Shown here: positions 24,963-34,607 of the stretch, piece after piece | How positions within the stretch are numbered: the stretch's first letter is position 1 | Layout of the letters: every line of letters starts with the position of its first letter | Assembly (NCBI GenBank): GCA_902799655.1 | Contig: CADCBH010000016.1 | Coordinates: 1 to 43,704 of the forward strand | DNA: 43,704 nt | Direction of reading: 5' to 3' | Source: an uncultured Bacteroidales bacterium | GTDB lineage: Bacteria; Bacteroidota; Bacteroidia; Bacteroidales; Bacteroidaceae | Position numbers and translations under genes: made by a program | The notes under the pieces: generated by a model | Told to the model about the DNA's origin: nothing | The model's database searches: none | What the model saw: only the letters and a program-made list of their open reading frames with translations

Positions 24963-27900
24963 AGTCACTGACTGTTTATAAGGCCAGCGCAGGATCGGGA
25001 AAGACCTTCACGCTGGCAGTCGAATACATCAAATTACTCGTGCTAAATCCCACGAGCTATCGCACCATTCTGGCTGTGACCTTCACCAACAAGGCCACAG
25101 AAGAGATGAAGATGCGCATACTCAGTCAGCTCTATGGCATCTCGAGAGACTTGCCTGATTCCAATGCCTATATGGAGCGCATTATCGCTGAGACTGGGCT
25201 TTCGCGTGAACAAATAACACAGCGTGCAGGAGAAGCCCTCCACCTGTTGCTCCACAACTACAGCTATTTCCGTGTCGAGACTATCGACTCGTTCTTCCAG
25301 AGTGTGTTGCGCAACCTGGCCCGTGAACTCGATCTGACAGCCAACTTGCGCATTAGCCTGAATGACAGTCAAGTTGAGGAACAAGCTGTCGATCAGCTTA
25401 TCGACTCCTTGACCCATACCGACATCATGCTGCAATGGCTGTTAAGCTATATCATGGAGAAAATCAGCGATGACCGCTCTTGGAACATTATCGGACAGGT
25501 GAAACAGTTCGGTAAGACTATCTTCCGCGACTATTATAAGACACACAGCAAGGCACTGACGCAAACGCTCGAAACCGACCATTTCATCGAGAACTACACG
25601 GCTGGTCTCAAACAGTTACGTGACGAGGCCAAAGAACGGATGCAAGAGATAGCAGAAACCTTCTTCGATGCCCTCGAGGGAGACAGCATAAGCATTGAGG
25701 ATTTAGCCTACGGCAAGACTGGTGTTGCCAGTTTCTTTATAAAACTGCGAAAGGGTGAGATGGATGAAAGCATCGTAGGCAAGCGCGTTTGCGACTGTCG
25801 CGAAGATGCGACAAAGTGGTACTCCAAGAAGAGCGACCGCCAGGAGGTTATCCACGCGCTGGCAGAATCGACGCTCATCCCTTTACTGGCCTATGCTATG
25901 GACGAGCGTCCCCGTCAATACCGCATCTATCAATCAGCAGTGCTTACCCTGCGACACCTCAGCCAATTGCGCTTATTGGGCAGTATCGAACAGAAAGTCC
26001 GCGAACTCAACGACGAAGCCAACCGTTTCTTGCTCAGCGACACCCAGCAACTACTCCACGCCCTCATCAGTGACAGCGACTCTCCTTTCATCTACGAGAA
26101 GATTGGAGCCCAGTTAGAGCATGTCATGATTGATGAGTTTCAGGACACAAGTACCATCCAATGGCAGAACTTTAAGATTCTGTTACAGGAATGTATGAGT
26201 CGAGGAGCTGGTGGCAACCTCATCGTGGGTGATGTCAAGCAGAGCATCTATCGTTGGCGCTCAGGCGACTGGCGACTGCTCAACGCCATTGACAGGGAAT
26301 TTCCTCATAGTGAAGACACCGTTGATATTCAACCGCTTAAGGTCAATTACCGTTCAGATCGCAACGTCGTCAATTTCAACAATGCTTTCTTTACTGAAGC
26401 AGCACGCCAAGAGTACGAACGCCAGCGTGAGGAATACCCGATGGGTGCAGAGATGCTGCGCCACGCCTATGCTGATGTCGAGCAGCAGGTGCCTGACAAT
26501 CGTCCTCAACGTGGTTACGTCAGTGTCACCCTTCTCCCTTCTGACGACTATCAGGAACAAACCATGTCGCTTCTGGCGAATACTATCAGCAGTCTGATGG
26601 CACAGGGCGTTCCTCCACGCGATATTGCCATCCTCGTGCGTACCAACAAGCATATCCCACTTATCGCCACCTATTTCGACGAGCAGCTGCCTGACATTCG
26701 TATTGTCAGTGACGAAGCGTTCCGCCTGGATGCCTCAGTGTCTCTTTGCATGCTCGTTCAGTCGCTCCACCTGCTCACCCACCCTGACGACCAACTGGCC
26801 AAGGCCACTGTCGCCAAGTTATACCAACGCCATATTATCGGTAATAACGAACCCGAAAGCGGACTACTCGTCAAGGACCGGTTGCTTGACACACTGCTAC
26901 CGGAGGCATATACCGCCCATACCGACGAACTGCTTCATCTGCCACTCTACGAGCTGGTGGAACGTCTCTATACCATCTTCCAACTCGACAGGCTCAACGA
27001 GCAGAGTGCCTACCTCTGCGCTTTCTACGATCAGCTCAACCAATTCGTACAAGACCATTCCTCCGATATCGATGCTTTCATCAGGGAATGGGAAGAGACG
27101 CTCTGCAGCAAGACTATCCAGAGTGACATCACCGATGGTGTGCGCATCCTGTCTATCCACAAGAGCAAGGGCCTTGAGTTTCGTCACGTACTCATCCCGT
27201 TTTGCGACTGGCGCCTCGAGATGCCCGACGTGCTGTGGTGCCAGCCTACTGAAGAGCCATTCTCTGAACTGCCCTTAGCACCTATCGATTTCAGTGGAAG
27301 TCAGATGCGGGGCACTATCTACGAGCGCGACTATCAAGAAGAGCACCTTCAGAATATTGTCGATAATCTCAACCTGCTCTATGTTGCATTTACACGTGCT
27401 GTGAGCAGTCTCTACGTCATCGGACAACGTGCCAGCAAGAACAACCGTTCCACACTCATCGAGTCGGTACTCCCCCAGCTCACGCTTCAGAACAGTACCC
27501 TCGAAGGAGAGTCTGACGAGCAGCAGCCAATACAGTTCACCTATGGCTCTGAAGCCATCCAGAAGAGCGATAGCAGAGAGTCTTCTGCACGACAGGCTAA
27601 TCCATTCTTAGTACCCATTGTTCCAGAGACCCTGCAGCTCGAGACATTCGATACTGCTGCTGAATTCCGCCAAAGCAACAAAAGCCGCGATTTCATCGAA
27701 GGTGATGATGAACAGCCAACTCTCAGCTATATCAAGATGGGTAGTGTGCTCCACGAGGTCTTCTCCACCATCCGCACCACCGCTGATATTGATGGTGCAC
27801 TGCGCCAATTGCAACTCGACGGTATTATCTACGACGACGAGGTGACAGCTTCCAAGATGACCTCAATGCTTCAGAAAAGGCTTGAAAGCAAGCGTATTAA

Positions 27901-28171
27901 AGACTGGTTTTCAGACCACTGGCAGTTATTCAACGAATGCACCATACTTCGTCTTAGCGAACAGGGCAAGGTTGAAGAGCGTCGTCCAGACCGCGTGATG
28001 ACTGATGGTCACGAGACCCACGTTGTCGATTTTAAGTTTGGTAGTCCCAAGCCCGAATATGTGGAACAAGTGCGCGAATATATGACCCTGCTCAACGAGA
28101 TGGGTATGCCAGGCGTACAGGGTTGGCTATGGTATGTTTACAGTAACAAGATTGAGGAAGTACGCCTATGA
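24956..28171 (+). CDS. addA: AddA/RecB-like helicase-nuclease
   Basis: The 1071-aa protein is an SF1A (UvrD-like) helicase fused to a C-terminal PD-(D/E)XK nuclease. Walker A ASAGSGKT is at residues 10-17; further motifs are TFTNKATEEMK (Ia), MIDEFQDTS (II, about 390), VGDVKQSIYRWRSGD (III), VNYRSDRNVV (IV), SIHKSKGLEF (V) and LNLLYVAFTRA (VI). The nuclease motif VVDFKFG is near residue 1023. With the next gene it should form an AddAB-type complex that resects double-strand breaks for RecA-mediated repair. It overlaps the barrel-protein gene by 7 nt and the next gene by ATGA, so the three are translated as a block. Confidence 0.88.
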   Translation: MVKSLTVYKASAGSGKTFTLAVEYIKLLVLNPTSYRTILAVTFTNKATEEMKMRILSQLYGISRDLPDSNAYMERIIAETGLSREQITQRAGEALHLLLHNYSYFRVETIDSFFQSVLRNLARELDLTANLRISLNDSQVEEQAVDQLIDSLTHTDIMLQWLLSYIMEKISDDRSWNIIGQVKQFGKTIFRDYYKTHSKALTQTLETDHFIENYTAGLKQLRDEAKERMQEIAETFFDALEGDSISIEDLAYGKTGVASFFIKLRKGEMDESIVGKRVCDCREDATKWYSKKSDRQEVIHALAESTLIPLLAYAMDERPRQYRIYQSAVLTLRHLSQLRLLGSIEQKVRELNDEANRFLLSDTQQLLHALISDSDSPFIYEKIGAQLEHVMIDEFQDTSTIQWQNFKILLQECMSRGAGGNLIVGDVKQSIYRWRSGDWRLLNAIDREFPHSEDTVDIQPLKVNYRSDRNVVNFNNAFFTEAARQEYERQREEYPMGAEMLRHAYADVEQQVPDNRPQRGYVSVTLLPSDDYQEQTMSLLANTISSLMAQGVPPRDIAILVRTNKHIPLIATYFDEQLPDIRIVSDEAFRLDASVSLCMLVQSLHLLTHPDDQLAKATVAKLYQRHIIGNNEPESGLLVKDRLLDTLLPEAYTAHTDELLHLPLYELVERLYTIFQLDRLNEQSAYLCAFYDQLNQFVQDHSSDIDAFIREWEETLCSKTIQSDITDGVRILSIHKSKGLEFRHVLIPFCDWRLEMPDVLWCQPTEEPFSELPLAPIDFSGSQMRGTIYERDYQEEHLQNIVDNLNLLYVAFTRAVSSLYVIGQRASKNNRSTLIESVLPQLTLQNSTLEGESDEQQPIQFTYGSEAIQKSDSRESSARQANPFLVPIVPETLQLETFDTAAEFRQSNKSRDFIEGDDEQPTLSYIKMGSVLHEVFSTIRTTADIDGALRQLQLDGIIYDDEVTASKMTSMLQKRLESKRIKDWFSDHWQLFNECTILRLSEQGKVEERRPDRVMTDGHETHVVDFKFGSPKPEYVEQVREYMTLLNEMGMPGVQGWLWYVYSNKIEEVRL

Positions 28172-30825
28172 AAAGTTTTTTGGAATATGTAGCAGAAGAT
28201 CTCTTGAACAGGTACGGCACCAATCTGTCACGTATTGCTGTCGTCTTTCCCAACAAGCGTGCATCGCTGTTTCTCAACGAGCATCTGGCGCATTTGGCAG
28301 GTGGCAAGCCACTATGGAGTCCTGCCTACATCACTATCAGCGAGTTATTCCGCCAACAGTCGGCACTCACTGTTGCTGATCCCATCAAGCTTGTTTGCGA
28401 CCTCCATCAGTCTTTCTGCCTTCATACGGGCTCTGACGAAACGCTTGACAAGTTCTATGGCTGGGGACAGCTACTCATCAGCGACTTTGACGATATTGAC
28501 AAGAATATGGCAGATGCCGACCATGTCTTTGCCAACCTGCGCGATATCCATGAACTCGATGACCTGAGCTATCTCACAGAAGAGCAACGCGACCTGCTAC
28601 GCCACTTTTTTAGCCATTTCACCGAAGAGCACGAAACGGAACTCAAGCAACGCTTTATCAGCCTGTGGAGCCATTTTGCAGATATTTACCACGATTTCAA
28701 CGAGCGTCTGGGGGCCCAGCAGTTAGCGTATGAGGGTGCCCTTTATCGACAGGTTGCTGAGCGTCTTTCTACCGATGAAATCGCAGAGAAATTCCCCTAC
28801 GACCACTATCTCTTCATCGGTTTCAATCTATTGCATCAAGTCGAGCAGCAACTGTTCAGCGCTCTTCAGAAAGTCGGCAAAGCCCAGTTTTACTGGGACT
28901 TCGACGATTACTATATGCACCAGCACGAGGCAGGACACTATATTGCCCGCTATCTGCGCGATTTCCCCAACGCCCTCGACAGTCAGCGTGATGACATCTA
29001 CCGTCACTTCCAGCAGAGCAAGGACATCACCTATATCTCCGCACCCACTGAACATATCCAGGCACGCTACGTCAGCAGCTGGCTGCGCGAACACGAGCGC
29101 TATCGTGACGGACGACGTACAGCCATCGTGCTTTGCAACGAGATGCTGCTACCTACCGTCATCCATTGTCTGCCTCCAGAAGTCCAGAAGGTCAACATCA
29201 CCACGGGTTATCCCCTTTCACAAACCCCTGTGGCCTCATTTATCCAGCGCTATTTCGACCTGCAGCTTGGAGGCAGGACGCCACGTCTGCTGCGTGCCTT
29301 CCAACGTCATCCCTACGCCCGATATACCGACTCCGAAAAAGCTCTCCTGCAGATGCTGCGCGACATTGCCCAACAGTCGTCTGATACCATTCACGACCCA
29401 CTGTTCCAAGAGTCACTGTTCCGTGCATATACCCTGGTCAGTCGTTTGCAGGCGCTTATCGACAGCGGTGACCTTTGTGTCTCAGAGACCACCTTGCAGC
29501 GACTCGTCAACCAACTCATCCAGCAGACCACGATTCCTTTCCACGGCGAACCTGCCGAGGGTGTACAGGTGATGGGCGTTCTAGAAACTCGCAATATCGA
29601 CTTCGACCATGTCCTGCTGTTGAGTTGCAACGAAGGTAACATGCCACGCGGTGTCAACGACAGTTCGTTCATTCCTCACAGCATCCGTCAGGCTTATGAG
29701 CTGACCACCATCGACAATAAAGTCAGTATCTATGCCTATTATTTCCACCGTCTCATTCAGCGTGCCCACGACGTCACCATTCTTTGGAACAATGCCACTG
29801 AAGACGGACAGCGCGGTGAAATGAGCCGTTTCATGCTACAGCTCATGGTCGAAAGTGGCCATTCCATCAGTCAGCGCACCCTGCAGTCTGGCAAGACGAT
29901 TACTAGCCAAACGCCCGTTTCCATCGAGAAAACGCCCCATATCATGCAACTGCTTGACGAGCATTTCTCGACAAATACCCTGACGCCTTCTGCCATCAAC
30001 CGCTATATGCGCTGCCCCCTGCAGTTCTATTACCGTTATGTGGCAGGTCTCAAGGAGCCCGACCAGCCTGACGACGAGCAAGAACTCGACAACCGCATCT
30101 TCGGCAATATCTTCCACGAGGCTGCTGATATCATCTACCACCAGCTTCCCAAGCGGATTACCACCGACCTGTTGGAGCAGTTGCTCAAGAACAAGATACA
30201 AATTGAGCGCGCTGTCGATGAAGCCTTCCACAAAATACTTCCCAACGCCCCAATTGGTGGTCTCCACCTCATCAATCGCGAGGTCATCATCCGCTATCTC
30301 CGTCAACTCATCGATATCGACCGCCAACTGGCCCCCTTCACCATCCTTGGCCTTGAATGCGACGTTGTACGACCCTTGGGCAGCAAGATGAAAATAGGAG
30401 GCCGCATAGACCGTCTCGACCAGCTTGCCGACGGTCGTATACGTGTTCTTGACTATAAGACCGGCAGCCACCAGCCCCGTCCACTACCCAATGTCGAGGC
30501 CATCTTCGATGCTACGCAGCTGCGCAACCACTCCGACTACTATCTGCAGACCTTCGTCTATGCAGACATCGTGCGTCGCAACAATCCCCAGCATCCCGTG
30601 TCACCTGCCCTGCTGTTCATCCAGCATGCAGCATCTGAAGGCTACGACCCCACCCTCAAGTTCGATCGCGAGCCCATCACCGACATCCAGCCTTTCTCCA
30701 ATCGCTTCAACGAATTGCTCGAACAGAAAGTGGATGAGATATTCTCGCCATCGACACCTTTTATTCCTACCTCCGATCGCAATATCTGCCGCACCTGTCC
30801 CTTCGCTCCGTTCTGCATGAAATGA
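28168..30825 (+). CDS. addB: AddB-like PD-(D/E)XK nuclease subunit
   Basis: The 885-aa protein starts with a degenerate helicase-like N-terminal half (VVFPNKRASLFLNEHL) and ends with a PD-(D/E)XK nuclease. The nuclease core is IGGRIDRL and RVLDYKTGSHQPRP (about 750-765). Four cysteines that could hold the AddB-type iron-sulphur cluster are present: one in MRCPLQF (about 615) and C874, C877, C883 in CRTCPFAPFC at the extreme C terminus. It lacks a canonical Walker A motif, which fits a structural rather than motor subunit. ATGA overlap with addA. Confidence 0.87.
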   Translation: MKSFLEYVAEDLLNRYGTNLSRIAVVFPNKRASLFLNEHLAHLAGGKPLWSPAYITISELFRQQSALTVADPIKLVCDLHQSFCLHTGSDETLDKFYGWGQLLISDFDDIDKNMADADHVFANLRDIHELDDLSYLTEEQRDLLRHFFSHFTEEHETELKQRFISLWSHFADIYHDFNERLGAQQLAYEGALYRQVAERLSTDEIAEKFPYDHYLFIGFNLLHQVEQQLFSALQKVGKAQFYWDFDDYYMHQHEAGHYIARYLRDFPNALDSQRDDIYRHFQQSKDITYISAPTEHIQARYVSSWLREHERYRDGRRTAIVLCNEMLLPTVIHCLPPEVQKVNITTGYPLSQTPVASFIQRYFDLQLGGRTPRLLRAFQRHPYARYTDSEKALLQMLRDIAQQSSDTIHDPLFQESLFRAYTLVSRLQALIDSGDLCVSETTLQRLVNQLIQQTTIPFHGEPAEGVQVMGVLETRNIDFDHVLLLSCNEGNMPRGVNDSSFIPHSIRQAYELTTIDNKVSIYAYYFHRLIQRAHDVTILWNNATEDGQRGEMSRFMLQLMVESGHSISQRTLQSGKTITSQTPVSIEKTPHIMQLLDEHFSTNTLTPSAINRYMRCPLQFYYRYVAGLKEPDQPDDEQELDNRIFGNIFHEAADIIYHQLPKRITTDLLEQLLKNKIQIERAVDEAFHKILPNAPIGGLHLINREVIIRYLRQLIDIDRQLAPFTILGLECDVVRPLGSKMKIGGRIDRLDQLADGRIRVLDYKTGSHQPRPLPNVEAIFDATQLRNHSDYYLQTFVYADIVRRNNPQHPVSPALLFIQHAASEGYDPTLKFDREPITDIQPFSNRFNELLEQKVDEIFSPSTPFIPTSDRNICRTCPFAPFCMK

Positions 30826-30908
30826 TAAAGGACAGACGATATCCCTGTGTTCTGCACCATTCTTTTAAAAAAAGACGGAAAAAATATCGTTATTTGAAAA
30901 ATAATATG

Positions 30909-30916
30909 TAAATTTG
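30909..30916 (+). promoter_or_regulatory. Predicted -7 box of the transketolase gene
   Basis: TAAATTTG is an exact match, 48 nt before the ATG. A TTTG at 30893-30896 is too close (12 bp) to serve as a standard -33. Confidence 0.55.
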
Positions 30917-30964
30917 CAAATGGATTAAGAAAAGCATCAATTTCACTTACTATAACTATTTATT

Positions 30965-32977
30965 ATGAACGACAACAAGATCATGAACAGAGCAGCGGAT
31001 AACATTCGTATCCTTGCTGCATCTATGGTAGAGAAAGCAAAGTCGGGTCACCCCGGTGGTGCAATGGGTGGTGCAGATTTCATTAACACCCTGTATTCAG
31101 AGTTCCTGGTTTACGATCCCGAGAATCCCGCATGGGAGGGTCGCGACCGTTTCTTCCTGGATCCCGGCCACATGGCACCTATGCTCTACTCTCAGCTGGC
31201 TCTTATCGGCAAGTTCTCTATTGAGGACCTGAAGAATCTGCGTCAGTGGGGTTCAGTAACACCTGGTCACCCCGAGCGCGAGATTGAGCGCGGCATCGAG
31301 AACACCTCTGGTCCCCTCGGACAAGGTCACACCTTCGCTGTTGGTGCCGCTATTGCCGCCAAGTTCCTGAAGGCTCGTCTGGGCGACGTGATGAACCAGA
31401 CCATCTATGCCTACATCTCTGACGGTGGTGTACAGGAGGAGATTTCTCAGGGTGCAGGCCGTATCGCCGGTAACCTGGGTCTGGACAACCTGATTATGTT
31501 CTACGACGCCAACGACATCCAGCTGTCTACCAAGACTGAGGTGGTTACCTGCGAGGATACCGCCAAGAAGTATGAGGCTTGGGGCTGGTTCGTACAGAAG
31601 ATCAACGGTAACGATGTCGATCAGATCCGTGAGGCCATCAAGAAGGCTCAGGCTGAGAAGGAGCGTCCTTCACTGATTATCGGTCACTGTATCATGGGTA
31701 AGGGTGCCCTGAAGGCTGACGGCTCTTCTTACGAGAAGAACTGCGCTACCCACGGTGCTCCTCTCGGTGGCGACGCTTACATCAACACTATGAAGAATCT
31801 GGGTGCTGATCCTGAGAATCCTTTCCAGATCTTCCCCGAAGTGAAGGAACTGTATGCTAAGCGTGCTGAGGAACTGAAGAAGATTGTTGCTGAGCGCTAC
31901 GCTGCCAAGGCTGCTTGGGCAAAGGCTAATCCTGAGAAGGCTGCCCAGCTTGAGGAGTGGTTCAGCGGCAAGGCTCCGAAGATTGACTGGAGCAAGGTTG
32001 AGCAGAAAGCTGGCAGCGCTACACGTAGTGCTTCTGCAGCTGTTCTCGGCGTACTCGCCGAGCAGGTGCCCAATATGATCTGTGCTTCTGCAGACCTGTC
32101 TAACTCTGACAATACCAACGGCTTCCTGAAGAAGACCAAGGACATCGTTCGTGGTGACTTCTCTGGTGCATTCTTCGAGGCTGGTGTTGCTGAGCTCACA
32201 ATGGCATGCTGCTGTATCGGTATGGCTCTGCATGGTGGTGTTATTCCCGCATGTGGTACCTTCTTCGTATTCTCTGACTATATGAAGCCCGCTGTTCGTA
32301 TGGCTGCCCTGATGGAGCTGCCCGTGAAGTTCATTTGGACCCACGATGCCTTCCGTGTTGGTGAGGATGGTCCTACCCACGAGCCTGTTGAGCAGGAGGC
32401 ACAGATCCGTCTGATGGAGAAGCTGAAGAACCACCACGGCAAGAACTCTGTATTGGTAGTTCGTCCTGCCGATGCTGAGGAAACCACCGTTTGCTGGCGC
32501 ATGGCTATGGAGAATGTTGACACGCCTACCGCTCTTATCTTCTCTCGCCAGAATATCGACATGCTGCCCGAGGGCAACGACTACAACCAGGCCACCAAGG
32601 GTGCTTATGTTGTTGCCGGTTCCGACGAGGACTACGATGTCATCATGCTCGCTTCCGGTTCTGAGGTTTCTACCCTCGAGGCTGGTGCTAAGCTGCTTGC
32701 TGCTGACGGCATCAAGACACGTATCGTCAGCGTTCCTTCTGAGGGTCTGTTCCGCAGCCAGTCTAAGGAGTACCAGCAGAGCGTACTGCCCGCAGGCAAG
32801 AAGAAGTTCGGTCTCACCGCTGGTCTGCCTGTCAACCTCGAAGGTCTGGTAGGTGCCGACGGCACTGTATGGGGTCTCGAGAGCTTCGGCTTCTCTGCTC
32901 CTTACAAGGTGCTCGATGAGAAGCTGGGTTATACTGGCCAGAATGTTTACGAACAAGTCAAGAAGCTTTTAGCTTAA
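30965..32977 (+). CDS. tkt: Transketolase
   Basis: Transketolase moves two-carbon ketol units between sugar phosphates in the non-oxidative pentose phosphate pathway, using thiamine diphosphate and Mg2+. The 670-aa protein is full length: SGHPGGAMGGADF near residue 30, GPLGQGHTFAVGAA, the cofactor region YAYISDGGVQEE (SDG in place of the common GDG), and the pyrimidine-domain stretch ending in THDAFRVGEDGPTHEPVEQ. The coding sequence is noticeably biased towards a few codons, as in highly expressed genes. It is followed by rpiB after a 41-bp AT-rich repeat tract, so the two pentose-phosphate genes are likely cotranscribed. Confidence 0.97.
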   Translation: MNDNKIMNRAADNIRILAASMVEKAKSGHPGGAMGGADFINTLYSEFLVYDPENPAWEGRDRFFLDPGHMAPMLYSQLALIGKFSIEDLKNLRQWGSVTPGHPEREIERGIENTSGPLGQGHTFAVGAAIAAKFLKARLGDVMNQTIYAYISDGGVQEEISQGAGRIAGNLGLDNLIMFYDANDIQLSTKTEVVTCEDTAKKYEAWGWFVQKINGNDVDQIREAIKKAQAEKERPSLIIGHCIMGKGALKADGSSYEKNCATHGAPLGGDAYINTMKNLGADPENPFQIFPEVKELYAKRAEELKKIVAERYAAKAAWAKANPEKAAQLEEWFSGKAPKIDWSKVEQKAGSATRSASAAVLGVLAEQVPNMICASADLSNSDNTNGFLKKTKDIVRGDFSGAFFEAGVAELTMACCCIGMALHGGVIPACGTFFVFSDYMKPAVRMAALMELPVKFIWTHDAFRVGEDGPTHEPVEQEAQIRLMEKLKNHHGKNSVLVVRPADAEETTVCWRMAMENVDTPTALIFSRQNIDMLPEGNDYNQATKGAYVVAGSDEDYDVIMLASGSEVSTLEAGAKLLAADGIKTRIVSVPSEGLFRSQSKEYQQSVLPAGKKKFGLTAGLPVNLEGLVGADGTVWGLESFGFSAPYKVLDEKLGYTGQNVYEQVKKLLA

Positions 32978-33018
32978 TTGACAATTGATAATTGATAATT
33001 AACAATTAATCATTATCT
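32978..33018 (+). repeat. AT-rich ATTGAYAATTG tract between tkt and rpiB
   Basis: Imperfect repeats of ATTGACAATTGATAATTG fill the gap between the tkt stop and the rpiB start. The same words occur on the coding strand before the small membrane-protein gene at 37186-37233. The role is unknown; it could influence translation of the downstream gene or be a degenerate repeat. Confidence 0.6.
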
Positions 33019-33462
33019 ATGGAAGTAAAGACAGTTGGTGTAGCTTGCGATCACGCAGGCTACCCTTTGAAGAAATTCGTTCTCGAATATCTCGAGGAGA
33101 AGGGATATCCCGTTAAGGACTACGGCACCTGGAGTGATGCCTCTGTTGACTACCCTGATTTCGGTCACGCACTGGCTGAGGGTATTGAGAGTGGCGAGGT
33201 GTATCCTGGCATTGCCATCTGTGGTAGTGGTCAGGGCATCAGCATCACGCTGAACAAGCACCAGAAGGTTCGTGCCGGACTGGCATGGATTCCTGAGATT
33301 GCTCACCTGATTCGTCAGCACAACGATGCCAACGTTCTGGTGATGCCTGGTCGTTTCATCGACAACAACATGGCTCGTAAGATTATGGACGAGTTCTTTA
33401 CCGCTACCTTCGAAGGTGGTCGCCACCAGAAGCGTGTGGATAAGATACCCGTACAGCAATAA
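33019..33462 (+). CDS. rpiB: Ribose-5-phosphate isomerase B
   Basis: RpiB interconverts ribose 5-phosphate and ribulose 5-phosphate. The 147-aa protein shows the family start VGVACDHAGYPLKK and the active-site loop CGSGQGISITLNKHQKVRAGL with the catalytic cysteine, then RQHNDANVLVMPGRFI. It lies 41 bp after tkt, a natural partner in the pentose phosphate pathway, and ends 22 bp before a strong terminator. Confidence 0.95.
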   Translation: MEVKTVGVACDHAGYPLKKFVLEYLEEKGYPVKDYGTWSDASVDYPDFGHALAEGIESGEVYPGIAICGSGQGISITLNKHQKVRAGLAWIPEIAHLIRQHNDANVLVMPGRFIDNNMARKIMDEFFTATFEGGRHQKRVDKIPVQQ

Positions 33463-33480
33463 TCCGCTCAGCTATACACA

Positions 33481-33526
33481 AAGAAAACACCCATCGCTCA
33501 CAGGAACGATGGGTGTTTCTTTTATA
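33481..33526. terminator. Bidirectional terminator between rpiB and galE
   Basis: AAACACCCATCG (33485-33496) and CGATGGGTGTTT (33507-33518) form a perfect 12-bp stem with a 10-nt loop, followed on the plus strand by a T-rich tail (CTTTTAT) and on the minus strand by a TTTTCTTT-like tail. It ends the converging tkt-rpiB and SGNH-galE units. Confidence 0.92.
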
Positions 33527-33542
33527 TCCGTCGGAAGGGGAT

Positions 33543-34583
33543 TTACTGGATACCTTCCTCACGCAGTTTCTGCTGCCATTTCCAAGCAGACTTCAGCACC
33601 TCCTCGGTCGGTGTCTCTGCCTTCCAGCCCAACACCTTGTTGGCCTTGTCGACATTACCCCAAACCTGTTCGATATCGCCCGGACGACGTGGTGCATAGG
33701 TCCAGTTGACCTTAACGCCTGTAGCCTTCTCGAAGCCCAGAACCACCTCGAGTGTCGAGAGGCCCTTACCCGTTCCGATGTTAAAGATCTCAACGGCCTC
33801 CGTATCAGGATTGTCGAGTACGCGCTCCATCGCCTTCACGTGAGCCTTGGCGAGGTCAACCACATAGATATAGTCGCGGATACAGGTCTTATCGGGTGTG
33901 TTATAGTCATTGCCAAAGATCTTCAGTTGCTGACGGATACCCATGGCCGTCTGAGTGACAAAGGGAATCAGGTTCATGGGCACACCATTGGGCAGTTCAC
34001 CAATCAGTGCCGTAGGATGCGAACCGATGGGGTTGAAGTAGCGCAGGATGATCGACTTGATGGGAGCACCCGAGTTGATATAGTCATGGATGATCTCCTC
34101 GTTAATCTGCTTGGTGTTGCCGTAAGGAGACATCGCCTTCTGTACCGGTGCATCCTCAGTGACGGGCAGGTTCTCCTGTGCAGGCTGTCCATAGACGGTA
34201 CATGATGAAGAGAAGATAATGCCCTTTACATCGTACTGAGGCATCAGCTCCAACAGGTTGATGAGCGACACCAGGTTGTTGCGATAATACATCAGTGGCT
34301 TCTCCACACTCTCGCCCACAGCCTTGGAAGCGGCGAAGTGGATGATACCCGATATCTCAGGATACTTCTGGAAGACAGCCTCCAGGGCGGGTTTATCACA
34401 GCAGTCCACCTTCTCGAAGGCAGGACGGATGCCCGTAATCTTCTCGATGCCGTCAAGCACCTGAATGTTCGAGTTAGAGAGATTGTCTACGATAACAACT
34501 TGATAGCCTGCTTCCTGCAGTTCTACCGTCGTGTGGCTTCCGATGAATCCCGTGCCACCAGTTACAAGAATCGTTTGTTTCAT
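33543..34583 (-). CDS. galE: UDP-glucose 4-epimerase
   Basis: GalE interconverts UDP-glucose and UDP-galactose, feeding surface polysaccharide synthesis and galactose use. The 346-aa SDR protein has the NAD-binding motif TGGTGFIG (8-15), the catalytic serine region FSSSCTVYG and YxxxK as SPYGNTKQ (Y154, K158), with the C-terminal APRRPGDIEQVWG. Full length. It lies 24 bp after the SGNH hydrolase gene on the minus strand; I see no promoter in that gap. Confidence 0.95.
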   Translation of the reverse strand: MKQTILVTGGTGFIGSHTTVELQEAGYQVVIVDNLSNSNIQVLDGIEKITGIRPAFEKVDCCDKPALEAVFQKYPEISGIIHFAASKAVGESVEKPLMYYRNNLVSLINLLELMPQYDVKGIIFSSSCTVYGQPAQENLPVTEDAPVQKAMSPYGNTKQINEEIIHDYINSGAPIKSIILRYFNPIGSHPTALIGELPNGVPMNLIPFVTQTAMGIRQQLKIFGNDYNTPDKTCIRDYIYVVDLAKAHVKAMERVLDNPDTEAVEIFNIGTGKGLSTLEVVLGFEKATGVKVNWTYAPRRPGDIEQVWGNVDKANKVLGWKAETPTEEVLKSAWKWQQKLREEGIQ

Positions 34584-34607
34584 ACGTATGTGATTGTTTA
34601 TTATAAT

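Noticed and set aside
31670-32956. A 428-aa minus-strand frame inside the transketolase gene
   Set aside because: An antisense frame created by the codon bias of a highly expressed gene; transketolase motifs are on the plus strand.
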